Part shown: positions 35,234 to 44,036 of the stretch, in pieces
How positions within the stretch are numbered: the stretch's first letter is position 1
Layout: the number at the start of each line of letters is the position of its first letter
Origin: Sporolactobacillus sp. THM7-4
GTDB taxonomy: Bacteria > Bacillota > Bacilli > Bacillales > Sporolactobacillaceae
NCBI RefSeq assembly: GCF_004153165.1
Contig: NZ_SEMD01000014.1
Span: forward strand, 1-64,000
Reading direction: 5' to 3'
DNA length: 64,000 nucleotides
Translations under genes and position numbers: made by a program
The notes under the pieces: model-generated
What the model was told of the DNA's origin: nothing
Seen by the model: the letters and a program-made list of their open reading frames with translations, nothing else
The model's database searches: none

Positions 35234-37114
35234 GTGCTGCAGCAGGTCGAACATGAAATCAATCGTATTGTACGCGTGTTATATAAGGATCAGTCAGTGG
35301 ACGGTTCCTGGAAACATCCGTTTGAAACGGGGATTGTTACGGATTGCTATATGATTATTCTGCTTCGGGTATTGGAATGGCAAGACGAGCCTTTGATCCA
35401 GTCACTGGCTCATCGGATCATAAAGAAACAGGAACGAAACGGTTCGTGGAAGCTGTTTCCCGATGAATCGGGCGGAAATGTTTCAGCAACCGCAGAGGCC
35501 TATTCTGCACTCCTTTATTCCGGTTATCGGACAAAGAACGACCCGGATATTCAAGCTGCAAAACGATTTATTTTGTCAAAAGGCGGTCTTGATAAAACCA
35601 GTACCTTCACGAAAACCATGTTCGCGATAACCGGACAGTATCCATGGTCCGAACTTTTCCAATTGCCTGTTGAAATCATCCTTCTTCCTGTTTCTTTTCC
35701 TGTTCATTTTTTTGATTTAGCCGTCTTTACACGGGCGAATCTTGCACCTGTCCTGATTCTTTCGGATGCTCAGTATAGCGTTAAAACAAATGGGACGCCG
35801 GACTTGTCCGATTTACATCAAAGCAGGGATTCCGGGGTTCACTTTTTAGATTCTGCGCAACGCCAGTCGATTACGGATCTGATTGAACAGGGAATTCAGA
35901 CGCTTGCAGGTCTTCCGGAAGGAGCTCACTCAAAGGCTTTGCAGGAGGCCGAACAATACATGATTCAGAGGATTGAACCGGACGGAACACTGGAGAGTTA
36001 TTTCAGTTCAACCCTTTTAATGATTTTCGCTTTAATGAGCAGGGGTTATTCAAAAAGGCATCCAATAATCCTGAAGGCCGTTCAGGGGATCCTCTCAATG
36101 ATCTGCCGGATTGACGGTAACGCACATGTTCAATATACAACGGCGACCGTCTGGAATACAGCACTGATCAGTTCAGCACTCCAGAAAGCGGGGATAGCGC
36201 ATTCTTCGCCGGTGATCAGGAAAGCGAATCACTATATTCTTTCCCGACAGCACATAAAATATGGAGACTGGGCGATCCGTAATCCGGTCTCGCAGCCGGG
36301 CGGATGGGGATTTTCGAATATAAATACGATCAATCCGGATGTCGACGATACAGCTTATGCCCTGCGTGCGATCCAATTTGCGGCCAGAGAAAATCAACCC
36401 TTTCGTCACGCCTGGGATCGGGGAGTAAAATGGCTGATCTCTATGCAAAATGATGATGGAGGGTGGCCATCCTTCGAGAGAAACGTCGATAAAGAATTTA
36501 TTACCTGGCTGCCGATTGAAGGGGCAGAGGATCTTCTGATTGACCCTTCGACTCCTGATTTAACCGGCAGGACATTGAACTTTTTCGGATCGTCGACCGT
36601 CCTGGATAAACAGTACCCGATGATTCGCCGCGGGATTGAATGGCTGATCAATCACCAGGAAAAAAACGGTTCCTGGCAAGGGCGCTGGGGCATTTGTTAT
36701 ATTTATGGCACATGGGCGGCTGTAACAGGGCTGATCGCAACAGGTCTTGAGCCGGAACATCCCGCCATCCGGAAAGCCGTAAAATGGCTGACTGGCATCC
36801 AGAATTCGGACGGTGGATGGGGAGAATCATGTAAAAGCGATATCGAAAAAAGATATGTTCCGCTGAAAATAAGTACACGGGCACAGACGGCGTGGGCATT
36901 GGACGCTCTGATCGCAGCATCTCCATCTATAACACCCGAAATGGAACACGGCATTGAATTCCTGGTGAATGAACGGGCTCAGCCAGACGGGGCGGAAAGC
37001 TATCCGACAGGAAGAGGAATGGCTGGAGCTTTTTATATGCACTACCATAGTTATACCTGGATCTGGCCCTTGATTGCGCTGTCTCATTTCAGGACAAAGT
37101 TTGCCGGCAGCTAA
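35234..37114 (+). CDS. sqhC: Terpene cyclase, sporulenol synthase / squalene-hopene cyclase family
   Basis: A 626-residue class II terpene cyclase. The protonating DVDDT motif is at residues 369-373, and there are several QW-type repeats (for example QNDDGGWPSF, QEKNGSWQGRW and QNSDGGW). The size and the PDVDDT context agree with B. subtilis SqhC, which cyclises tetraprenyl-beta-curcumene to sporulenol in spores; true squalene-hopene cyclases are close relatives, so the substrate is inferred. GTG 35234 with GAGGGATGA upstream is the start. A dead PAP2-like fragment follows; no prenyltransferase is adjacent. Confidence 0.88.
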   Translation: MLQQVEHEINRIVRVLYKDQSVDGSWKHPFETGIVTDCYMIILLRVLEWQDEPLIQSLAHRIIKKQERNGSWKLFPDESGGNVSATAEAYSALLYSGYRTKNDPDIQAAKRFILSKGGLDKTSTFTKTMFAITGQYPWSELFQLPVEIILLPVSFPVHFFDLAVFTRANLAPVLILSDAQYSVKTNGTPDLSDLHQSRDSGVHFLDSAQRQSITDLIEQGIQTLAGLPEGAHSKALQEAEQYMIQRIEPDGTLESYFSSTLLMIFALMSRGYSKRHPIILKAVQGILSMICRIDGNAHVQYTTATVWNTALISSALQKAGIAHSSPVIRKANHYILSRQHIKYGDWAIRNPVSQPGGWGFSNINTINPDVDDTAYALRAIQFAARENQPFRHAWDRGVKWLISMQNDDGGWPSFERNVDKEFITWLPIEGAEDLLIDPSTPDLTGRTLNFFGSSTVLDKQYPMIRRGIEWLINHQEKNGSWQGRWGICYIYGTWAAVTGLIATGLEPEHPAIRKAVKWLTGIQNSDGGWGESCKSDIEKRYVPLKISTRAQTAWALDALIAASPSITPEMEHGIEFLVNERAQPDGAESYPTGRGMAGAFYMHYHSYTWIWPLIALSHFRTKFAGS

Positions 37115-37214
37115 AAAGGACCATTCTTTCAACGGGTCGTGCGAAAAGGATCGAGCGATCGCCCTGATGAAACGTACGAAAGTCAACTCGATGATGATCA
37201 GAGAGTAAAGCAGG

Positions 37215-37523
37215 TTGAGGCTGCCAAAAGCTATCTGCTTAACCACTGGGATCGGCTCTTCAACTGGCGATAGATCGTTAAGGACAACGTATGGGTATAC
37301 CGCTTGTTTATTCGTGCTTTCGGTTGGAAAAGCCTGGTTTCGCGTGCTTTGTTCATTCACTGTTGTGCTTGTTTGCTTACTGGTTGCGCTTAGCAGGGTG
37401 TACTTTAATCTCCAGCTCCCTCATGCGATTATCGCTCGGTTTGTTTTTGGCGGTGCCTGGCTTATTTCAAATATCATTTTGCTTGAAATCTGCAAGATTC
37501 TCGAGGGCGAGGCTGAAACCTGA
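37215..37523 (+). pseudogene. Remnant of a PAP2-family phosphatase
   Basis: The frame encodes about 100 residues. Its C-terminal part (VALSRVYFNLQLPHAIIARFVFGGAWL) aligns with the third motif region of PAP2 phosphatases (normally SRVYLGVHYPSDVLAG). The catalytic His is Gln and the Asp is Ala. Motifs 1 and 2 (KxxxxxxRP and PSGH) are absent. The upstream half of a PAP2 gene cannot be found in the space after the cyclase gene. I judge it a decayed fragment, not a working gene. Confidence 0.55.
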
Positions 37524-37689
37524 AGAAGAGAAAGGAAATGGATTGAGTTCATTTCATAAACAATCAGTCGCGAGTTTCGTAATAAAAACCGGAGTAGAAA
37601 GTTACAACTTCCTGCTCCGATTTGAGCATTTTCAGGAGGGAATTTTACTCGCTTGATAAAAGAAATCAGGGCAGTGACTCTAACAAATC

Positions 37690-38994
37690 TTAACGCAAAT
37701 AGCCGACCACGACGCCTTTATTTGTTACTTGATACGGGTTCTTTGCTGAGCTATAGATCCTGCGGACTTTTACCGTCGTGAGTCGCGTTTTTAACGGCGC
37801 GCGGGACGAAGAGGAGGCATAGAGAACCCCATTTGTCCTGATCGTTGAACCGACCGTGACAGAGGATGAACGAGTCGCAGGTGTGGCACTTGTTCCTGTC
37901 GTCTTTTTAGTGCTTTCCGTTGCCCTTAAATAGCCGACCACGACGCCTTTATTTGTCACTTGATACGGGTTCTTTGCTGAGCTATAGATCTTGCTGACTT
38001 TTACCGCTGTGAGTCGTGTTTTTAACGGTGCGCGGGACGAAGAGGAGGCATAGAGAACCCCATTTGTCCTGATCGTTGAACCGACTGTGACAGCGGATGA
38101 ACGAGTCATTGGTGCGGCACTTGTTGAGTGACTTTTTTTAGCCAATGAACTGTTTGAACTCTTCAAGTTGTCAGAAGCCGCATTGTCGAACTGTGTCAAA
38201 TTATATTGCGAGATCAGCTGATCCAACTTGCTTGCATAAGTTGTATCTGATGAATAGGTTCCCTGGAGGGCAGCGGTAGCATTTAAATAGGTGCTCGCAT
38301 TCGATTTCCATACTTTGGAATAATATGTATGATTCCAGGAAACCCCGTTTTTTAACAGATTCGCATAATCCTGGAGGGAAGCGGCAGTCGACGGGTATTT
38401 ACGGAAGTCGGCGGTCACCTGAACGAAATGGCCTGTTCCATCGTCTTCATAGGTCTTCATCGCCACATATTGACCGTTATAGGACCCTTTAATCCCAAAT
38501 AAATTATTGGCTTCTTTTGTAAGGCCGCTTTGCCCGGATGCGCTTTCCAGAATGGCCTGCGCAATCATAACCGATGCATAAAGATCATTCGCTTTTGCAA
38601 TGGACCGCGCTTCATCACCAATTTGATGGATAAACACCAGCGTCCCTTCGATCGTTGCTGACTTTCCGGTCGTAATCTGAACCGTCGCATAATTTGCCGG
38701 CGTCGACTGGGCAGTCTGGATATTAGCCTGCTCTGCCGTAGACGAGCTGACTGTTTTCGCATTTCCTCCGACATTATTTGTTACGGCGTTTGGCTTAGAA
38801 GGATCCTGATTGCTTTGCGTGGCAACCGCTGCCTGAGTACTCGTGGTCGTCACTTGATTGGCCGCTTGTGTACTCGAACTTGCCAGCGCTTCTTGAATTC
38901 CAGGAACAGACAGGGTTGACAGTGTTGTGAGAACGAGAAAAGATTTTCCCCAGTGGCTGAATGTTATTCTTATTTTATTTTTATTCTTTTTCAT
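37690..38994 (-). CDS. Secreted GH73 N-acetylglucosaminidase (autolysin) with two C-terminal repeats
   Basis: A 434-residue precursor with a signal peptide (basic MKKNKNK start, hydrophobic core, cleavage near ALA/SSS at about residue 39), a Ser/Thr/Gln-rich linker, a FlgJ/LytD-type glucosaminidase domain (about 115-270; catalytic Glu in AQAILESASGQSG, with NNLFGIKGSYNG), then two repeats 77 residues apart starting VTVGSTIRTNGVLYAS and ending GVVVGYLR. The repeats probably bind the cell wall, by analogy with SH3-like repeats of other autolysins, but I cannot name the family. It is monocistronic, with AGGAGAGG upstream. Confidence 0.88.
   Translation of the reverse strand: MKKNKNKIRITFSHWGKSFLVLTTLSTLSVPGIQEALASSSTQAANQVTTTSTQAAVATQSNQDPSKPNAVTNNVGGNAKTVSSSTAEQANIQTAQSTPANYATVQITTGKSATIEGTLVFIHQIGDEARSIAKANDLYASVMIAQAILESASGQSGLTKEANNLFGIKGSYNGQYVAMKTYEDDGTGHFVQVTADFRKYPSTAASLQDYANLLKNGVSWNHTYYSKVWKSNASTYLNATAALQGTYSSDTTYASKLDQLISQYNLTQFDNAASDNLKSSNSSLAKKSHSTSAAPMTRSSAVTVGSTIRTNGVLYASSSSRAPLKTRLTAVKVSKIYSSAKNPYQVTNKGVVVGYLRATESTKKTTGTSATPATRSSSVTVGSTIRTNGVLYASSSSRAPLKTRLTTVKVRRIYSSAKNPYQVTNKGVVVGYLR
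37698..38119 (-). repeat. Direct repeat, two copies about 190 bp with 231-bp period
   Basis: 37698-37888 and 37929-38119 are nearly identical, including long perfect stretches such as CATAGAGAACCCCATTTGTCC. The period is 231 bp, exactly 77 codons, so repeat number can change without breaking the frame of the autolysin gene. Most differences look synonymous. Confidence 0.9.
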
Positions 38995-39288
38995 GTGTTT
39001 CGCCTCTCCTTTAATTCCTCCTGAACGTTATAAATTCTATCACGAATACCATTCGACAAAATATGGATTCAACGAACGTAATCGTCTTTTAGTGAAAACG
39101 TAACTTAAAAAAAATAAGTCAAATAATTTACCAATTAATGCCAATAGAGTGATAACTCAGAATAGTATTTAACTCATCATAAACTGGCAGAATGAAAGTT
39201 TATCAAATGATTCATATTTAACGAATCGGGTATACATGATTAGTGCGGGTTACACTCAAATACATACGATAGGAGTTGAGCCTGATAC

Positions 39289-39648
39289 ATGAATATTACC
39301 AACAAAATTGTTGACGAAACTCAGCAATGCCTGGACTGCATGAAAGCTTGCAACGATTGCTATGATGTATGCCTTAAATCAAAAGATGTCAACATGGTGG
39401 CGCCATGTATTCGTCTTGACCGGGAATGTGCCGAAATTTGTGCGTTTACGGCCGGAGCGATTCAGCGAAATAGCCCATTTGTGAACGAGGTATGTAAACT
39501 ATGTGCTGAAATTTGCGAGGAATGTGGAAAAGAATGTGCAAAACATGCCGAATCTCACTGCAGGGAGTGCTCTGATGCCTGCTTTAAATGTGCAGAAGCC
39601 TGCTATAAGATGACTGAAGAAACCTGCTCAAAAAAAATACTAAAGTGA
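39289..39648 (+). CDS. Csp-type four-helix-bundle copper storage protein
   Basis: A 119-residue protein with 19 cysteines arranged mainly as CxxC and CxxxC pairs along four helices (for example QQCLDCMKACNDC, CKLCAEICEECGKEC and CRECSDACFKCAEAC). This is the pattern of the DUF326/Csp family, including cytosolic Csp3, whose Cys line the bundle core and bind many Cu(I) ions. No signal peptide is present, so it is cytosolic. GGAGTTGAG lies upstream of the ATG. A YdaT-like gene follows 18 nt later, and a YdhK lipoprotein gene lies downstream. Confidence 0.92.
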   Translation: MNITNKIVDETQQCLDCMKACNDCYDVCLKSKDVNMVAPCIRLDRECAEICAFTAGAIQRNSPFVNEVCKLCAEICEECGKECAKHAESHCRECSDACFKCAEACYKMTEETCSKKILK

Positions 39649-39666
39649 AATGAGCAGGTGATACCT

Positions 39667-39858
39667 ATGCCCTGGACGATGAAAGATTACCCTGCCTCTT
39701 TTAAAAACTTTGACCCGGAATTAAAGAAAAAAGCGATCGATATTGCGAACAGACTTCTAATCAATGGTTACCCGGAAGGACGGGCGATTCCAATTGCCAT
39801 CAGCCAGGCAAAGAAATGGAAGCAGCACGCATCGCAAGAAAAAAAGCACGAAGCGTAA
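39667..39858 (+). CDS. Small YdaT-like protein
   Basis: About 63 residues starting MPWTMKDYPASFKNFDPELKK, then AIDIANRLLINGYPEGRAIPIAISQAKKWK. This matches the N-terminal domain of B. subtilis YdaT, a stress-associated protein of unknown function; the C-terminal DUF2188 part of YdaT is missing, and many Bacilli have such short versions. ATG 39667 has GCAGGTGA just upstream; a GTG at 39658 is an alternative. The close spacing to the Csp gene suggests one transcript. Confidence 0.82.
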   Translation: MPWTMKDYPASFKNFDPELKKKAIDIANRLLINGYPEGRAIPIAISQAKKWKQHASQEKKHEA

Positions 39859-40311
39859 GCATCGAAAAATGAAGTTTACTGTCCCCTTCTGAAAAAGCGG
39901 AAGGGGCTTACATAAGCAGGCCGTTTCCTTCGCTTTCTATTTGAATGAAAATCTCAAAAAGTAAAATCACTTTGTGATGGGATGGAGTAATACAGCATCC
40001 GGACCAAATTTAACCAGGGTGCTACCATCACCTCTACTCGAAAACAGGAAATACGTCAGTGTTGAATTGCTATTATTGCGAAATGAGGGACATAAACAGC
40101 TGAGAATTTCTCTCTCACTTTCGTCTTATTTTACAGGGAATCTGATTAATTTTTTCCGTGATCGGGCGGGATGATCTATGATTAAGTTTTTCAGATGCCA
40201 GACTCTGCTTCCTGATTTGTTGGGTGACATAAATAGAAAAAGAGGCAGGCAGGTGCAGGTTATCTCCTAAGAGTAAATTCCCTAATCCTTTTGGTAAAGG
40301 AGTAGTTCATC

Positions 40312-40887
40312 TTGAAGATTATTAAAAAATTGTTCGTCCTTTTGTTTTCCACCGCATTTTTAGCAGGGATGGCAGGCTGCGGCAGCAGTCAGGCAAACAG
40401 CAGCCCGTCCTCTTCATCTTCATCGGGTGAGAGTAAACCAACGATGAGCAGCCCGATGCCAGGGTCCGCGAGCCGCGTCCCTCTCGGTATAAAAGTGGCC
40501 AGGCATCCTCGATATAAAGTCGGAAGTTCCGTGACCATTAAAGCTTCACACATGAGCGGGATGAAAAATGCCAAAGGTACGGTGGCCGGGGCCTACACAA
40601 CAAATGTTTATAGTGTGACATACAAGCCGGTAAACGGGGGACCCTGGATTAAAAATCACAAGTGGGTGGTTCAGGAAGAGTTGGTCACAAACAAAAAGGG
40701 CCTTTTGAAAAAAGGAACCAGGGTCAAGTTAAATGCCAGTCACATGCCCGGGATGAAGGGAGCCACTGCAACGATTGAGACTTCCAGACATGGCCATGTT
40801 TATATGGTTAATTATAAGGATACAAAAACCGGTCAATGGGTGAAACATCATAAATGGGTAACAGAAGATGAACTCGAAGCAAGGTAA
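40312..40887 (+). CDS. ydhK: YdhK family (DUF1541) lipoprotein
   Basis: A 191-residue lipoprotein precursor: a basic start, hydrophobic core and lipobox AGMAGC with Cys near residue 23, then a Ser-rich linker. Two DUF1541 repeats follow (about 68-120 and 130-187), each with YKVGSSVTIKASHMSGMKNA or its equivalent and ending in NHKWVV or HHKWVT. The Met/His-rich ASHMxGMK motifs suggest metal, perhaps copper, binding on the outer membrane face. YdhK-type proteins are often near copper genes. TTG 40312 with AAAGGAG about 9 nt upstream is the start. Confidence 0.88.
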   Translation: MKIIKKLFVLLFSTAFLAGMAGCGSSQANSSPSSSSSSGESKPTMSSPMPGSASRVPLGIKVARHPRYKVGSSVTIKASHMSGMKNAKGTVAGAYTTNVYSVTYKPVNGGPWIKNHKWVVQEELVTNKKGLLKKGTRVKLNASHMPGMKGATATIETSRHGHVYMVNYKDTKTGQWVKHHKWVTEDELEAR

Positions 40888-40896
40888 AAAAAGGGG

Positions 40897-40936
40897 ACGA
40901 GGAAGAGAGGTGTTCATGCTCCTTCCTCATTTCTTT
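40897..40936 (+). terminator. Intrinsic terminator of ydhK
   Basis: GAGGAAG pairs with CTTCCTC, followed by ATTTCTTTT, directly after the ydhK stop. Confidence 0.65.
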
Positions 40937-41100
40937 TAAGACTGTCCGCGTATATGGAGCAGGTTAAGTAAGGCCTGCTATTTTTTAAACGTATTTTTCC
41001 CAATGACTTCGTGTACTGTTTTGTTGTCACTCGTCTGGATTTGTCAGCCCTGTACCCGGTGAAGCTGCCCGAGCTTAACCATTTGACAAGCCCGTAGTCG

Positions 41101-41128
41101 TTGATTAATATACCCAGTGGGGTATAAA
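41101..41128 (+). promoter_or_regulatory. Promoter with CsoR-type operator between -35 and -10
   Basis: TTGATT (41101-41106) and TATAAA (41123-41128) are 16 nt apart. The spacer and -10 contain the dyad TATACCC-AGT-GGGGTATA (41109-41126), the G-tract palindrome with AT flanks bound by CsoR/RcnR-family repressors (Cu-sensing CsoR, or sulfane-sulfur-sensing CstR). It lies 31 nt upstream of the DUF302 ATG. The regulator itself is not in the window. Confidence 0.75.
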
Positions 41129-41158
41129 ATAAATGATGATATTAAGGGGTGCTTTCTT

Positions 41159-41551
41159 ATGGATTTTCACTATACAGTAACGACAAATAAGTCGATAGAT
41201 GAAGCCATTACGGCGCTTCAACAGAATTTGAAGAAATATAAATTTGGGACGCTCTGGCATCTGGATTTGACCGCTAAATTGAAGGAAAAAGGGGTTAACC
41301 ACTATACTGCTCCGTACCACATTCTGGAAGTTTGTAATCCGAATGAGGCTGCCAGCGTCTTAAATGACAATCAATTAGCGGGCTATTTTTTGCCGTGCAA
41401 AATTGCGGTGTATAAAAATAAGAAGAACGAGACGACGATTGGGTTCACACGTCCGACAGTGCTAATCGGGTTACTGGAAAGTACAGCACTTGAATCGACT
41501 GCAGAAAAAATAGAAATGACTCTTATTGATGTTTTAGCTAAAAGTAAATAA
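41159..41551 (+). CDS. DUF302 domain protein
   Basis: A 130-residue cytosolic protein beginning MDFHYTVTTNKSIDEAITALQQ, with YHILEVCNPNEAASVL and a FLPCKIAVYKNKKNET segment, the pattern of DUF302. The family is often found near copper or sulfur metabolism genes, and its biochemical role is unknown to me. Two cysteines (in EVCNP and LPCKI) could be functional. AAGGGGTG lies 8 nt before ATG 41159, which is preferred to an upstream in-frame GTG at 41117. Control by a CsoR-type operator is likely (see 41101-41128). Confidence 0.88.
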   Translation: MDFHYTVTTNKSIDEAITALQQNLKKYKFGTLWHLDLTAKLKEKGVNHYTAPYHILEVCNPNEAASVLNDNQLAGYFLPCKIAVYKNKKNETTIGFTRPTVLIGLLESTALESTAEKIEMTLIDVLAKSK

Positions 41552-41560
41552 CGTATTTTG

Positions 41561-41592
41561 AAAAAGTGTCCGTTTTGATCGGGCACTTTTTT
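41561..41592 (+). terminator. Intrinsic terminator of the DUF302 gene
   Basis: AAAAAGTGTCCG pairs with CGGGCACTTTTT, followed by T residues, 10 nt after the stop. Confidence 0.9.
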
Positions 41593-41629
41593 TAAAAAAA
41601 TATGTTAGCGTTCTCAACAGGAGCTGGAC

Positions 41630-41669
41630 GAGCGATCTAATTCGAGAATGAGCGATATAATTCCGAATT
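41630..41669. repeat. Two tandem copies of a 20-nt motif
   Basis: GAGCGATCTAATTCGAGAAT is followed directly by GAGCGATATAATTCCGAATT. They lie between convergent genes. The function is unknown; similar GAGCGA-type short repeats are found in intergenic regions of Bacillaceae. Confidence 0.55.
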
Positions 41670-41694
41670 AATATCGCAGAGTTCTTAGCAGAAA

Positions 41695-42012
41695 TCATTT
41701 TTTAAAAAGATGCTTAATTGAAAAGACGGGATGGTACAAGATCATCCATGGACCTGCGTAGCGCATGACGGCTTTGATTTTTTTTCGGTAGGCTGGACTG
41801 TAGCAATGGACCTTGCAATTGGAGCAGGCACTTTTTTTCTCACCAAAGCGGCAATAAGAGAGCCTTTTCAATGCGTAGTTCCTTAAATCAAGACACTCCT
41901 CGCACAATTCTTTCCTGTGATGTTTTTTCCTGCAATAAATGGCAATCATCTTGGCAACGGTTTCTTTTTCTTTCTGAATAACAGGTCCGTTGTTTAATTG
42001 TCGCCTTGCCAT
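41695..42012 (-). CDS. Nitrous oxide-stimulated promoter family protein (YgbA-like)
   Basis: A 105-residue protein with the conserved pattern of the YgbA family: KMIAIYCRKKHH, CEECLDLRNYALKRLSYCRFGEKKSACSNCKVHCYSPAYR and VMRYAGPWMILYHP. Cysteines are at CRKKH, CEEC, YCRFG and CSNCKVHC, suggesting an Fe-S or zinc site. The family name comes from work on nitrogen oxides, and the molecular function is uncertain. ATG 42012 has AGAGG upstream and family similarity starts there. It is alone, convergent with the DUF302 gene. Confidence 0.88.
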   Translation of the reverse strand: MARRQLNNGPVIQKEKETVAKMIAIYCRKKHHRKELCEECLDLRNYALKRLSYCRFGEKKSACSNCKVHCYSPAYRKKIKAVMRYAGPWMILYHPVFSIKHLFKK

Positions 42013-42230
42013 ATGAAAAACCTCTTTCAATTTGAAACTGGATTATCGTAAATATCAACCGCAGTTTTACTTTATCATAAAATCAAAGTGGTGAACCGTT
42101 AAGATTTTTACATAAAAGTGATGATTTGCCGCTAAAAGATTGATAACAAAGAGGACGCTCCCAGAATGATAATGGGAAGCGCCCGCAAAATCTTTGTTTA
42201 TCTCCGGACTTTCAGACCACTAGATGATTT

Positions 42231-42244
42231 AGATAGCGCTTACA
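42231..42244 (-). promoter_or_regulatory. cre-like box downstream of the thiolase gene
   Basis: On the minus strand TGTAAGCGCTATCT matches cre except at the last position. It lies 10 nt after the thiolase stop, an unusual location that may mean it is a chance match or a roadblock site. Confidence 0.35.
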
Positions 42245-42253
42245 ATTTGGTGA

Positions 42254-43432
42254 TCACGGTTGCTCGACAATCAGTGTCGTCCCCTGACCACCGCCGACAC
42301 AGAGTGAAGCCAGTCCTTTTTTTGCGCGGGTGCGCTTCATGCTGTATAGGAGCGTCACAAGAATACGTGCTCCAGATGCCCCAACCGGATGACCGAGTGC
42401 AATCGCCCCGCCATTAATATTAGTTCGGGTCGTATCAATTTTCAGATCATCCAGTACAGCGAGGGACTGTGCCGCAAAAGCTTCATTTATCTCAAACAGG
42501 TCAATATCTCCAATGGTCATGTTCACTTTTTTTAACGCTTTACGCGTAGCAGGAACGGGACCATAGCCCATGATTTTCGGATCGAGGGCGGCACTTGCGT
42601 AGGACTTGATGGTGGCGAGAAGATCAAGACCCATAGATTCTGCTTTCTCCCGGGACATGAGAACGAGCATTGCTGCCCCATCGTTGATTCCGGATGAATT
42701 ACCTGCTGTGACGGTGCCCTCTTCTTTAAAAACAGGGCGGAGCTTGCTTAGTTTATCGAGGGTCAGCCCATGGCGCGGGTGTTCATCCTGGCTGATTACG
42801 GTCTTTTTCCGTTTAGCCGAAACTTCAACAGGGACAATCTCTTCATTAAAATACCCGGAAAGCTGCGCTCTTTCGGCTTTTTTCTGGCTATTCAGCGCAA
42901 ATTCGTCCTGTCTTTCACGGCTGATTTCCCATCGCTTGGCAATGTTTTCAGCGGTGACCCCCATATGGTATTGATGATAGACATCAATCAAGGCATCGGT
43001 CAGCATTTCATCGACAATTTTTGCATCCCCCATTTTCTTTCCCCAGCGAAAATTTTGAAGCAGAAAAGGAGCCTGACTCATGCTCTCTGTGCCCCCGGCC
43101 AGGATCACATCCGCATCGCCAAGAGCAATCATCTGACTCGCTAAAATAACGGTTCTAAGCCCGGAGGCGCAGACCATATTCACCGTGAGTGCCGGGGCGG
43201 ACTCCGGTATGCCGGAATAAATGCCAATTTGCCTTGCCACATTCTGACCAAGCCCGCTGGATAAAACGTTCCCGACGATGACCTCGTCAATTAAATCCTT
43301 AGAAATTTGGGCACGTCTGATCGCTTCTTTTGCAGCTGTCACGCCGAGGCTGACAGCCGAAACGGCAGCTAAACTGCCGCCAAAAGAGCCAATGGGCGTT
43401 CGTGCTGCCCCAACGATAGCGACCTCTCTCAT
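42254..43432 (-). CDS. Acetyl-CoA acetyltransferase (thiolase)
   Basis: A 392-residue thiolase with [11 protein letters not shown] (nucleophile Cys), [19 protein letters not shown] and [10 protein letters not shown]. It resembles the biosynthetic/degradative acetoacetyl-CoA thiolases (AtoB, MmgA, YhfS) more than FadA. It could cleave acetoacetyl-CoA at the end of beta-oxidation or feed 3-hydroxybutyryl-CoA metabolism with the neighbouring Hbd. AAAGGGAGGAA precedes the ATG. It is divergent from hbd across a 940-nt interval that includes a FadR-like half-site (TGAATGACT, about 43562-43570 on minus). Confidence 0.92.
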   Translation of the reverse strand: MREVAIVGAARTPIGSFGGSLAAVSAVSLGVTAAKEAIRRAQISKDLIDEVIVGNVLSSGLGQNVARQIGIYSGIPESAPALTVNMVCASGLRTVILASQMIALGDADVILAGGTESMSQAPFLLQNFRWGKKMGDAKIVDEMLTDALIDVYHQYHMGVTAENIAKRWEISRERQDEFALNSQKKAERAQLSGYFNEEIVPVEVSAKRKKTVISQDEHPRHGLTLDKLSKLRPVFKEEGTVTAGNSSGINDGAAMLVLMSREKAESMGLDLLATIKSYASAALDPKIMGYGPVPATRKALKKVNMTIGDIDLFEINEAFAAQSLAVLDDLKIDTTRTNINGGAIALGHPVGASGARILVTLLYSMKRTRAKKGLASLCVGGGQGTTLIVEQP

Positions 43433-43871
43433 GAAATGATTCCTCCCTTTACTGAGCGCTCTGTGAAAGATATGACATCAGGGTTTCTGTCAGAAAAGAT
43501 GACGGAATAACCAAAAAAGTTGCGAAAAAAGACAGGAGGTTAAGTCCGGCGGAATTCATCCAGTCATTCAATTTTCTGAAACGAATATAAACCTTGCAAT
43601 CGAAAAAGACAAGGATAAAGTATTTTAATTTACTCAAAGTTAGAACGATTGACAATTGTTTTTTTTGAAACAAAAAAAGAGTAAAAACGGCGCTATAAGT
43701 GAATTTTTATTGTTTCGGTTCAAGGGGACGGTGCACTCTGTAAAACAGGCATGATGCCATATAAATATTTATTTAGGACAACAAATACAACAATCGTGTT
43801 GACAGGTAAAACCAGAACTTTTAAAATTGTCATGCATCCCAAAGCTTTTTAACGCAAGTGATCCTTTCTCG
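43433..43871. other. Intergenic region upstream of the thiolase gene
   Basis: About 440 nt without a supported gene. It holds a possible FadR half-site on the minus strand (TGAATGACT, about 43562-43570, the second half degenerate), a TTGACA at 43649 with no convincing -10, and a lone GGGGACGGTGC motif at about 43727 like that at 7395. Confidence 0.4.
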
Positions 43872-44036
43872 TTAAGTCGCATGTTTAAGTGCAAAGGATG
43901 AGGTATAGAATCCTGTCGCTCGTAAACTCGCCATCACATCATTGAAATTCACATCGACGTTCACGAACAAGATGTCGCCCTTCCGGAATTCGATCGGTCT
44001 GGCCAGACCGTCACCCAAAGACTGAATATATGACAT
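43872..44036 (-). CDS. Short unrecognised frame, 54 residues
   Basis: ATG 44036 directly follows the stop codon of the next upstream frame (TAA ATG). It encodes MSYIQSLGDGLARPIEF, then GDILFVNVDVNFNDVMASL and a short tail. The composition looks protein-like but I recognise no family and there is no ribosome binding site. It may be the C-terminal remnant of a broken gene together with 44037-44273. Confidence 0.25.
   Translation of the reverse strand: MSYIQSLGDGLARPIEFRKGDILFVNVDVNFNDVMASLRATGFYTSSFALKHAT

Noticed and set aside
39876-39912. CCCCTTC/GAAGGGG hairpin after the YdaT-like gene as a terminator
   Set aside because: The stem is good but no T-run follows; it is left uncalled.
39974-40174. 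66-codon frame between the YdaT-like gene and ydhK
   Set aside because: Weak start and no family; probably chance.
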